Shown here piece by piece: positions 13,590-24,139 of a stretch of 64,000 nucleotides of DNA. This DNA comes from Coturnix japonica (taxonomy: Eukaryota > Chordata > Aves > Galliformes > Phasianidae), in NCBI RefSeq assembly GCF_001577835.2, contig NC_029542.1:1128429-1192428 (forward strand), given 5' to 3'. Numbering within the stretch: the stretch's first letter is position 1; the number at the start of each line of letters is the position of its first letter. The position numbers and the translations under genes are program-made. Below the pieces are notes generated by a model. It was not told the DNA's origin. It did no database searches and saw only the letters and a program-made list of their open reading frames with translations.

Positions 13590-16500
13590 TCACGGAGCCC
13601 CTTTGCTGCCTTTGGGGTCGGCTGTGGCCGCCGTCCCGTCCCGTTTTGGCCCGGCCCCATTGAGCAGCTCTTCATCCTCCTCCTCCTCGTCCCCCGGTTC
13701 CCGGTACAGCTGCTGGATCGAATCCTTCTGCAGCTCATTCAGGGGCAGGTAAAGATCCCGCAGCCACTGGGGATCGTCCTTACTGCGATCGGAGCCCTGA
13801 GAGCAGCGGGGAATGGGGACGGCTCAGTGTGGGGCGGCTATGGGGCAGCTATGGGTCAGCTATGGGTCAGCTATGGGTCAGCTATGGGTCAGCTATGGGT
13901 CAGCTATGGGTCAGCTATGGGTCAGCTGTGGGGCAGCTATGGGGCGGCTATGGGGCGGCTATGGGTCAGCTATGGGGCAGCTATGGGTCAGCTATGGGGC
14001 AGCTATGGGTCAGCTATGGGTCAGCTATGGGGCAGCCATGGGCAGCTATGGGGCGGCTATGGGGCGGCTATGGGGCGGCTATGGATCAGCTATGGGGCAG
14101 CTATGGGGCAGCCATGGGGCAGCTATGGGGCAGCCATGGGGCAGCTATGGGGCAGCTATGGAGCGGCTATGGGGCAGCTATGGGGCAGCTATGGGGCAGC
14201 TATGGGGCGGCTATGGGTCAGCTATGGGGCGGCTATGGGGCGGCTATGGGGCAGCTATGGGGCAGCTATGGGGCAGCTATGGGGCAGCTATGGGGCAGCT
14301 ATGGGGTATCTATGGGGCAGCTATGGGGCAGCTATGGGGCAGCTATGGGGCAGCTATGGGTCAGCTATGGGGCAGAGCACACTGCCATCACCTGTGCCCC
14401 ATTCCTGCTCCGTTGCCGTGGTAGCAGCATCCAAAGTAACCTGAAACTAAGGGAGAAAAAAGGATAAATAGGCCCAGAATGTGGGCACGGGGTCAGTATG
14501 GGATGGAGGGGGGAAGGAGTTAATTATGAGTTAATTATGGGTTAATTATGTGTTAATTAATTACCGTTTCCATCGGGACTTGCTGGTGCTGCGGGGCTGG
14601 GGCTGCTGCTGTGGGGCTGTGGGTGTGGGGCAGCAGACCTGGAGGAGAGAGGAGTCCCAAGGTCAGGATGCGATGCTGAAATGGGGCTGATGTGTGGGGA
14701 TGTGAGCAGCAATGGGGCAGAGCAGAGCATGGCAGGAGGGGCTGTGGGGCTGGAGCCATGGGGAGATGTGGGGCTGGTTGCAGATGTGGGGCTGGATGCA
14801 GATGTGGGGCTGGTTGGAGATGTGGGGCTGGATGGGGATGTGGGGCTGAAGGGATGTGGGGCTGGGGGAGGCTGTGATGCCAGCCCTGAAGGAGATGGGG
14901 AAGGAAAGCTCAGCTCCAAATGGGGCACGGCCATGTGAGCTGTGCAGTGTGGGCTGCCAGCCCCACATCCCCATTGATCCCATTGATCCCAATCCCATTA
15001 ATCCCAATCCCATTGATCCCATGGCCGCTATGGGGCACACAGACACACCTCGATGAGGCAGATGGTTGTGATATACGCCATGATGATGAGAGACACCAGC
15101 ACAGCCAGGAGGATCCTCCGGCTGGAGCCACGAGCTGCTGGGACCTGGGACAGAGACAGGGGGAAAATGACAGGGACAGAGCAGCCGGCCCCATTGCCAG
15201 CCCCATAGGATCCCATTAGGGCCCCCTTTAAATCCCAATGGGCCCCATAGGATCCCATTGCCAGCCCCATAGGATCCTATTGCCAGCCCTACAGGATCCC
15301 ATTGCCAGCCCCATAGGATCCCATTGCCACCCTACAGGATCCCATTGCCACCCCTATAGGATCCCATTGCCACCACACAGGATCCCAATGCCAGCCCCAT
15401 AGGATCCCAATGTCAGCCCTATAGGATCCCAATGTCACCCCATAGGATCCCATTGCCACCCTTACAAGATCCCATTGACATCCCCTGCAGGATCCCATTT
15501 TCCCCCTCACAGAATCCCCTGCCACCCCACAGGATCCCATTGCCACCCCTATAGGATCCCATTCCCCCCCTATAGGATCCCATTGCCAGCCCCACATGAT
15601 CCCATTACCACCCCTATAGGATCCCATTACCACTCCATAAAGGATCCCATTGCCAGCCCTACAGGATCCCATTGTCACACCTGCAGGATCCCATTCCCCC
15701 CCCCCCTACAGCATCCCACTGCCACCCCATAGGATCCCATTTTCCCCCTACAGGATCCCATTACCACCCCTATAGGATCCCATTGCCACCCCATACAGGA
15801 TCCCAATGCCAGCCCCATATAATCCCATTACCACCCCATACAGGATCCCATTTCCCCCCTATAGGATCCCACTGCCACCCCATAGGATCCCATTTAACCC
15901 CATAGGATCCCATTTTACCCCATAGGATCCCATTTAACCCCATAGGATCCCATTGTCACCCCATAGGATCCCATTGTCACCCCATACAGGATCCCAATGC
16001 CAGCCCCATATAATCCCATTACCACCCCATACAGGATCCCATTCCCCCTCACAGGATCCCATTGCCACCCCTATAGGATCCCATTTCCACCCCATAGGAT
16101 CTCATTGCCACCTCCATAGGATCCCATTACCACCCTTATAGGATCCCATTTCCCCCCCACAGGATCCCATTACCACCCCATACAGGATCCCATTTCTCCC
16201 CTATAGGATCCCATTGCCACCCCTATAGGATCCCATTACCACCCCATACAGGATCCCAATGCCAGCCCCATATAATCCCATTACCACCCCATACAGGATC
16301 CCATTCCCCCCCACAGGATCCCATTGCCACCCCTATAGGATCCCATTGCCACCCCATACTGGATCCCATTGCCACCTCCATAGGATCCCATTACCACCCC
16401 TATAGGATCCCATTTCCCCCGCACAGGATCCCATTACCACCCCATACAGGATCCCATTTCCCCCCTATAGGATCCCACTGCCACCCCATAGGATCCCATT

Positions 16501-19500
16501 TCCCCCCTATAGGATCCCATTGCCACCCCATACAGGATCCCATTTCCCCCCTATAGGATCCCACTGCCACCCCATAGGATCTCATTGCCCTGCTACAGGT
16601 TCCCACTGCCATCCCCCACATGACCCCATTCCACCCCTACATCATCCCATACCCCCCCACCCCCCACCCCTGTTGCTGTACCTGCCCGGTCCCGTTGTTG
16701 CTCGCTGTGTCCGTCCCGTTGCCCGTCATGTCACACTCCGTGTCTCTGTGTCTGTCCGTGTCTCTGTGTCTGTCCGTGTCTCTGTGTCTGTCCGTCCCCA
16801 TGAGCTGCACCACGCTCTGTGTGTGTCTCAGCACGGTGCTGCACTGCGCCTGCAGCTGCTGCTCCCTGCAGTCCTTCCTCACGGCTCGTGCCACGCGGGC
16901 GATGAAGCCCCTGATGGCCCCATTGGGGACCATGGGGCGCAGCCGCTGCTCCACTTGGCCTTCAAACAGCTCATCCTCATCCTCATCCTCACCCTCAGTG
17001 CTGCCCCTATTGCTGGGCTCTATGGGGCCGTGGGCTCTCTTTCCTTGTAGGACCTTGTGTCCTGGCAGCTGCGCTGTGATGCTTTGCTGCCCCATGGATG
17101 GGGGATGGAGGTTCCCCACCCCGTACCCACTGTTCCATCCCATCTCCTGCCCGTGTTGGTGCTGATGGCGGCTCATCGTATTGGGGTCGCTGTCGGCCCT
17201 ATTGGTGCTATGGGGGCTGGCGCTCAGTGTCAGGGTGTCGGTGTCGCCATGGCTGGGGTGGAGGTGCAGCATTGAGCCGTGCTGTGCTGCGCTGCGCAGC
17301 GCTGATGGCAGCTCTGAACGGGGCGCCATGACGGCTGCAAAGAGCAGAGCAGGGCACAGCGTTGGGGGGGATCCTATGGGGGTAATGGGATCCTATGGGG
17401 GTAATGGGATCCTATGGGGCAATGGGATCCTATGGGGCAATGGGATCCTATAGGGGTGGTAATGGGATCATATGGGGTGGCAGTGGAATCCTATAGGGGT
17501 GGCAGTGGGATCATGTGGGGCTGGCAATGGGATCCTATGGGGGAATGGGATCCTATAGGGGTGGCAATGGGATCCTGTAGGGGGGGAATGGGATCCTATA
17601 GGGGTGGCAATATCCTATAGGGGTGGCAGTGGGATCATGTGGGGCTGGCAATGGGATCCTGTAGGGGTGGCAGTGGGATCCTATGGGAGTAACAATTGGA
17701 TCCTATAGAGCTGGCAATGGGTTCCTATAGGGGTGGTAATGGGATCCTATGGGAGTGGCAATGGGATCCTATGGAGTGGTAATGGGATCCTATAGGGGTG
17801 GTAATGGGATCCTATAGGGGTGGCAGTGGGATCCTATGGGAGTAACAATTGGATCCTGTAGGGGGGGAATGGGATCCTATAGGGGTGGTAATGGGATCCT
17901 ATGAGGGTGGCAATGGGATCCTGCCGAGGGGGGAATGGGATCCTGTAGGGGTAGCAATGGGATCATGCAGGGGGGAATGAGACCCTATGGGAGTGGCAAT
18001 GGGATCCTATGGAGTGGTAATGGGATACTATAGGGGTGGCAATGGGATCCTATGGGGCTGGCAGTGGGATCCTATGGGAGTAACAATTGGATCCTGTAAG
18101 GGGGGGAATGGGATCCTATAGGGGTGGCAGAGGGATCCTGTGGGGTGGCAGTGGGATCCTATAGGGGTGGCAATGGGATCCTATGGAGGAATGGGTTCCT
18201 ATAGGGGTGGCAATGGGATCCTATGAGGGTGGCAATGGGATCCTGCCGGGGGGGGAATGGGATCCTGTAGGGGTAGCAATGGGATCATGCAGGGGGGGAA
18301 TGGGATCCTATGGGGGTGGCAATGGGATCCTATAGAGCTGGCAACGGGTTCCTATAGGGGTGGTAATGGAATCCTATGGGAGTGGCAATGGGATCCTGTA
18401 GGGGGAGAATTGGATCCTATGGAGGCGGCAATGGGATCCTATAGGGGTGCCAATGGGATCCTATAGGGGCAGCAATGGGATCATGCAGGGGGGGAATGGG
18501 ATCCTATGGGGGTGGCAATAGGATCCTGTAGGGATGGCAATGGGATCCTTCCGGGGGGGGAATGGGATCCTGTAGGGGTAGCAATGGGATCCTATGGGGG
18601 TGGCAGTTGGATCCTGTAGGGATGGCAATGGGGGTCCCGAGGAGCCCACCCCAATGTGACGCGATGCAGGAGCTCACCGCAGTGCAGGTTGCGGGCACAC
18701 AGCTCCGTGCTGTGGATGCTCCTGCACAGCGTCCCCGCAGCTCGGCCGTCCTGGCACAGGCAGCAGGCAGCAGCTCGGGGCAGTTTGCTGCACAGAAAGG
18801 GGAGAAAAGCTGCATCGCTCCGTGTGCATCAGCTCAGAGCTTTGGGAAAGCAATGCAGGGGGATTCTGGTTGTTAGTGGGCGAGTCTGGGGTCCTCAATA
18901 GGAAATGCTTGTGGGGTGGGGGCCATTCTGTGTCTGCTTTCCTAAGTGGGATGGGATGTCTGTTTGCTGGGCCTGGTGTTACTCACAGCATCTCCAAATG
19001 CATTGGGGTCCGGAGGACTTTGAGCGTTTCCAGCTGTGATACACGTGTTGCTCCCAGGTCACTGCAAAGGGATTGGGAAAACAAATAGGATTTGCAAGGC
19101 ATGTTATGGGACAGAGCCCAGGTCCTTGTGGGACAGAGCCCAGGTCCTTGTGCTGCTCCCACTTCTGCTAATGAGACAGTAGTGTTCATAACCTCAGTGC
19201 TTTCACTTGCTCCCAATCACGGGACTGAAGCAGAAGGGTTTTTTTTCTCCCCCCCCCCCCCCAACCCATTTGTTTCCCAGCTCTCTGGTTGCTTTGCTGT
19301 GCTGAGGACACCCCAGAGCTCTGTGTTCACCCGCTCAGATTGAGTCGATGCTCACAGGTTGATGAGCGCTGGAAGATGGAAGAACGAGGCATCATCGATC
19401 ACAGACAGCGGGTTGTGGCTCAGGATCCTGGATAACAACAACAAATCAAAGTGAATTAACACCAGGTCTGTGCCCAGCATCTCCATCAGCCATTCCTCCA

Positions 19501-22500
19501 TCCTCCATCCTCCATTCCTCCATCCTCCATTCCTCCATCCTCCATTCCTCCATCCTCCATCCTCTATTCCTCCATCCTCCATTCCTCCATCCTCCATCCT
19601 TCATCCTCCATCCTCCATCCTCCATTCCTCCATTCCTCCATCCTCCATTCCTCCATCCTCCATTCCTCCATCCTCCATCCTCCATTCCTCCATCCTCCAT
19701 TCCTCCATTCCTCCATTCCTCCATTCCTCCATCCTCCATCCTCCATCCTCCATTCCTCCATCCTCCATTCCTCCATCCTCCATTCCTCCATCCTCCATCC
19801 TCCATTCCTCCATTCCTCCATTCCTCCATTCCTCCATCCTCCATCCTCCATTCCTCCATCCTCCATCCTCCATTCCTCCATCCTCCATCCTCCATCCTCC
19901 ATTCCTCCATTCCTCCATCCTCCATTCCTCCATCCTCCATCCTCCATCAGCCATTCCTCCTCCTCTTTGCCAGCCTTCATGATTCCAAATCAGAGAGCTG
20001 CGTGTTCTCTCTGATGCCAACCTACATTGAAACCCCCTTTCCAAACTCCTTTATCCCATATGGGTGGGGTGAGGATGAGGATCCAACCTCATCATGGATT
20101 CAGCCAAAGCATTTTGACCCCAAACTGCCCAAAGATTTTCCTTTCAAGTGAAGAATAAACAGAGATTTCAGCCTGGAGATGAAGAACTGATGTGTGAGTT
20201 AGGGCCTGGGCTAAAGGTGTATATGGGAACAGATGGGAGCCCCAAAATGCAGCAGGTCCTGATCTTTATGTCCCTTTCTTTATGTCTATGAGGCTTTGGT
20301 GGGCAAAACACCCTGAATTCCTTTAGGCCTGGATAGAAATTGTGTCCCTACCCATGGAATGGCTCCTGGGCTGTGGGTTACATCACGTTTCTGCAGGCAC
20401 CAAAGGAACAAAGCATCCCTTTGTGGGTGAATTTGAGCACCTTAAATGCAGATACGCAATGCTCTCTCCCCCCTGGTGCCACTGTGGAGCTTCGTTCCCA
20501 TTCATCTCCATTGCTTATAGAACTTACACCTCCTTTAGAAACTGCATCCCGTGCCATGCCTGGAAAGTGTCCTTCTGGATCTGAGCCATCAGGTTCCCAC
20601 TGAGGTTCCTGGGGAGAAAGAAATGGACCCATTGTGTCCTACAGGAGCAGAGCAGCACTGATCTATAGGAAACATGCAAATCCCAGGCAGGACGGGGAGG
20701 AAACTGCTGCTTTCTCATGCATTCAATGAAAGGAAATGAACTGCACATGTGCTTTGTCTATTTCCATCCCAGGTTGTAGTGAGCCCTCAATTAAACCATG
20801 CCTGTGTTTGGTCAGCATTGGATCCACACCGACCCCATCAGCTCAGCTTGTTGTTAGCAGAAGAAACTGCCCCTATTCCCCATTTAAAGCACATTTCCCA
20901 GCAGACGGAAGGTTCTAAATACATAAAGAAATCGTTACCACTCACAGGAGCTGCAAGAAAGGAAGTGGCTCAAAAGCACGTTCCTCAATGGACAGGATTT
21001 TATTGCCGGATAAATCCCTGTTAAAATTAGAACACCAAAGGTTGGTTACGTTTGCTTTCCTTTGCTTTGACAGCACACGGCTCTGATTTCACATAGTGTT
21101 TATGTGTAACCTGCCATAACCTGGAGGTGACTTTCATCTCCATTTCAGGGCTCCATTTTCCCCTCTAACAGATTCTTTAGCAGCTGAGGAAGCACTTGCA
21201 TGGACCACAACCAAGTGTGTGCCCCTATGGATGCACCCCATAGATACAACCTCTATGTGAGGTTCTCTGTCATGGGCTGTGGGCATGGGAAGGGACACAG
21301 GCAGCCAGGGGGACTGCAGGAATACAGCAAGGAAGCTGAGAGCGTGTCCTGGGAGTGATCAGCACAGGGCTCTGTCTGGACTGCAGTTTTCCATCTGAAC
21401 CTGAGCAGAAGCAAAGTGGGACAGAACCAGCCTGGACAGAACCAGCCTGGACAGAACCAGCCTGCACGTACAGATGCTTCAGCAGCAGCAAACCCTCCAG
21501 CGAATGGCTCTTCACCACCTTCAAATCATTGTCCCGGAGGGTTCTGCAACAAAACAAACATTTACTGCTATATCAGAGGGAGCAGGCATTGCCCCCACAG
21601 CTACCGAAGCCAATTGCAGCCTGATTGTTAACTAATTAAGGCACAGGGTTGGCCCTGTTAGACTGGCACCGTTAGCATTGCCTGTAACTCACAGCATTTC
21701 GACCCCTCCTGGAAGTTATGGGGCTTCTCATCCCTCCTTGCTGAGCAGCTCAGCTCTGAACTCACATGGAAATGCTTTGTGTGCTCCTGCTTGTGTTCCT
21801 CATACCCTCAGCTTAGAGAAATAGTGTTTGGATTGAAACTATCTCAACTCCTGACATTTAAAGTGAATACTTACATGTACTCAGCCCACGGGTATTCCCT
21901 CCATGTCTCTTTTTCAATGGAAGAAATAGAGTTGTTGCTGAAATCTCTGCAAACAAATGAGCGGCACGTGACTGTGATTGCTAAAAGGGCTGCAAAAAGG
22001 AGCCTGCAGAAAGACTGCTGGCAAATGATACAATTGTTAAGGACGGAAAAGTCTTCTAAGCTCATTTTCCTACCACCAATATTGCCACTAAACCATGTGC
22101 CTCATTGCCACTCCTCCTCTTTCCATGGGCCCTTCCATGGCTGATGACTCCCTCCCACCCGCCCTGTGCAGTCTGTGCTGATACATCCCCACTCTTTCCG
22201 AGAAGAAACGTTTCCTCACATCCAACCTGACCCTCCCCTGCCACAACTCGAGGCCACCACCATCTCTCGTCCTATTGCCCCGTCTCAGAGCTGCTTCTAT
22301 CATTACCACGAGGATTTCAGTCAGTCCTTTAATGACGTTATGCGTAAATTCCTCTTTCCCATTCCTTCTCAATGGGAATGGGGGTCCTCCAAGGTGAGCC
22401 CTGTTCCCCTTCAAACTACTCACAGTATAGACAGGGCCCAGCGGCGGGTGGCCCGAGGCACTGCGTCCATGGAGGCTTGGCTGCAGTCTAGCAACCAACT

Positions 22501-22614
22501 GTGACAGCGGCAGGAAGATGGGCATAGGGCTATGGGCTGCCCTGGGGACAGAGCTGCCGCCAACAGGAGCACCAGGAAGAAGAGGAATGGATGGTGCAGT
22601 TGGGGTAGAACCAT
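13590..22614 (-). CDS. LRRC37: LRRC37 (A/B-type) leucine-rich-repeat membrane protein, complete
   Basis: Thirteen exons: 22424-22614, 21875-21946, 21472-21543, 20946-21017, 20528-20608, 19356-19427, 18987-19061, 18678-18787, 16682-17334, 15049-15144, 14565-14638, 14392-14440, 13590-13796; total 1,824 nt, 607 residues, all phases consistent. Residues 1-25 are a signal peptide; C31, C35, C37 and C44 form the LRR N-cap; six 24-27 residue LRRs (one per exon, phase-2 introns) cover 64-212; a cysteine cluster (ACCLCQDGR) follows. Exon 9 encodes a low-complexity region, an acidic run and a helical segment (VPNGAIRGFIARVARAVRKD) typical of the LRRC37 C-terminal domain. One membrane segment spans 477-498, then a basic tail with LPRQR and WLRDLYLPL and an acidic end. 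Primate LRRC37A/B share this order but carry a much larger first exon. Start chosen at ATG 22614 (ACCATGG). Function unknown. Confidence 0.88.
13825..14372. repeat. minisatellite, 11-bp unit CTATGGGGCAG
   Basis: About fifty copies of ctatggggcag or ctatgggtcag fill the last LRRC37 intron almost from splice site to splice site. The G-rich strand is the plus strand, so the transcript carries the C-rich strand. Long open frames across it are repeat artefacts. Confidence 0.95.
14690..14862. repeat. minisatellite, gatgtggggctg unit
   Basis: Eight or so copies of an 18-bp unit (gatgtggggctggatgca and variants) lie in the LRRC37 intron between the transmembrane exon and the next exon. Confidence 0.8.
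15190..16620. repeat. minisatellite, GGATCCCATTGCCACCCCTA unit
   Basis: Some sixty copies of an approximately 20-24 bp unit, ataggatcccattgccaccc, fill LRRC37 intron 9 downstream of exon 9. A larger period is visible as repeated blocks with catataatcccattaccacc. The array is in the opposite orientation to the one on the other side of exon 9. Confidence 0.95.
17345..18640. repeat. minisatellite, inverted copy of the 15.2-16.6 kb array
   Basis: Copies of aatgggatcctataggggtgg fill LRRC37 intron 8. This unit is the exact reverse complement of the unit downstream of exon 9, including the TATAGGATCCCATT core. The two arrays bracket the 653-nt exon. Confidence 0.95.
19485..19952. repeat. minisatellite, TCCTCCAT(C/T) unit
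   Basis: Runs of cctccatt and cctccatcctccat extend for about 470 bp in LRRC37 intron 5. The unit is 7-8 bp with a strong purine/pyrimidine bias. Confidence 0.95.
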
Positions 22615-22628
22615 GGTGTTGCCACCAT

Positions 22629-22643
22629 GGTCGCCAGGCAACC
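22629..22643 (-). promoter_or_regulatory. LRRC37: X-box-like (RFX) site just upstream of LRRC37 ATG
   Basis: On the minus strand GGTTGCCTGGCGACC is an imperfect palindrome of the RFX type (GTTGCC half site, then GGCGAC) ending 15 bases before the start codon. RFX sites mark many ciliary and testis genes. No TATA box is seen; the sequence further upstream is a minisatellite. Confidence 0.45.
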
Positions 22644-22654
22644 AGGCTGCAGGC

Positions 22655-23260
22655 CTCGGGTCTGTGCAGGCCTCAGGTGTGTGTAGGCCTCGGGCCTGTA
22701 TAGGCCTCAGGTGTGTGTAGGCCTTGGGCCTGTATAGGCCTCAGGTGTGTATAGGCCTTGGGCCTGTATAGGCTTCAGGTGCATGTAGGCCTTGGGCCTG
22801 TATAGGCCTCAGGTGCGTGTAGGCCTCGGGCCTGTATAGGCCTCAGGTGTGTATAGGCCTTGTGCATGTGTAGGCCTCAGGTGGCTGTAGGCCTCAATTG
22901 AGTGTAGGCATCAGGTTTGGAAAGGCCTCAGGTGGGTGTAGGCCTCAGATATGTGTGGGCCTTGGGTGTGTGTAGGCCTCGGGTGTGTGTAGGCCTCAGA
23001 TATGTTTAGGCCTTGGGTGTGTGTAGGCCTCAGGTGTGTGCAGGCTTCAGGTGTGTGCAGAACTTGGATGTGTGAAGGCCTCATGTGTGTGTAGATGTGT
23101 GTAGGCCTTGGGTATGTGTAAGCCTTGGATGGCTGTAGGCCTTGGGTTTGTGTAGGCCTCAGGCGAGTGTAGGCCTTGAGCATGTGTAGGCCTCAGGTGT
23201 GTTTAGGTGTGTAGGCTTTGGATGTATATGGGCCTCGGGCTTGTGTAGGCCTCGCTGCAC
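22655..23260. repeat. minisatellite, GTAGGCCTCAGGTGTGT unit
   Basis: About thirty-five copies of a 17-bp unit, gtaggcctcaggtgtgt and variants with ttgggcctgtata, occupy the space directly upstream of LRRC37, where its promoter should be. Confidence 0.9.
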
Positions 23261-23626
23261 CTCATGGCTCCCATGTGTGGCTTTGGGTCATTTGGGTGGT
23301 TCTGTCCTTCTTTGAGTGTCACTGTCCCTCAAATAAAGCACATAGGAATGATCTTGCTGTGTATATTGTGTCCTTGAGGTGAAGGCAGCTCCGCAACCAT
23401 GGGATGCCCACGCTGGGATGGGATCTTTCCATTGGGCTGCTGCTTGGAAGATCCATTATTAAATGTGCCAATAGGACACAGGATTTAACTTCATGTCAGC
23501 CCAACTATTTCCAACTTGAGAGCCCTGCAGATCAGTGGAGGTGGGTGGACATCCCTATTGAATTCACTGCCCCAAAGACTCACACAGCACACAGAGTTAC
23601 AAAAAAAACCAAAGAAATGTATTTCA

Positions 23627-23632
23627 TTTAAT
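23627..23632 (-). terminator. RDM1: candidate RDM1 poly(A) signal ATTAAA
   Basis: ATTAAA on the minus strand about 510 bases past the RDM1 stop codon is the best hexamer in the stretch between RDM1 and the minisatellite at 23.26 kb. It would give a 3' UTR of about half a kilobase. Confidence 0.35.
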
Positions 23633-24139
23633 GAAAAACGTGTTCAAAGTTAAAAAGAATCTTTGCTTTACATGATAATGTCCCAGCTGTTCAATACATC
23701 AACACATAGGTTTATCTAAGAGATAAGAGGAGCATTAAGTACCACAGCTACTCCTGCTGGTGTAACATCTCATTCCACCTCTGCCTTCCTCCTGCTGATC
23801 ACAACTAACCCAAACTGCACGCTCCTGCTTGTCCTGTGCACATCTGTTCTGCTGCCTAAATAATAACCACGTTAGGTAAAGCTGGCTTCCATATATAGCT
23901 GACCTGGATAGGCTGACAGGAAAACGCTTTATCTCCAGAAACAGAACATATTTTTGGGCTTAATTTTAGTAACTGTAGGTCTGTCACCCATTTCTTTCAC
24001 TGGTCTAATGTATAAACAAAACGTTGGATATGAGGTAGATGCCATTGCAGAGCTTTAGGCTTTCAGTCCTAATCAAGCTTTTGGAAGTGATCTGAAGACA
24101 GACCTGCACTAATTAAACAGCATCTCCCACACAGGGAGT

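Noticed and set aside
13584-14467. Three overlapping long open frames rich in Gly, Tyr, Trp and Met on the plus strand
   Set aside because: They follow the 11-bp array in the last LRRC37 intron; all three frames are open because the unit has no stop codon.
12660-23260. Regularly repeated units that could suggest a CRISPR-like array
   Set aside because: Units are contiguous with no unique spacers, and the genome is vertebrate; these are minisatellites.
23332-23337. AATAAA on the plus strand as the end of a divergent transcript from the LRRC37 promoter
   Set aside because: No exon, promoter element or conserved sequence on the plus strand supports a gene; the hexamer alone is expected by chance.
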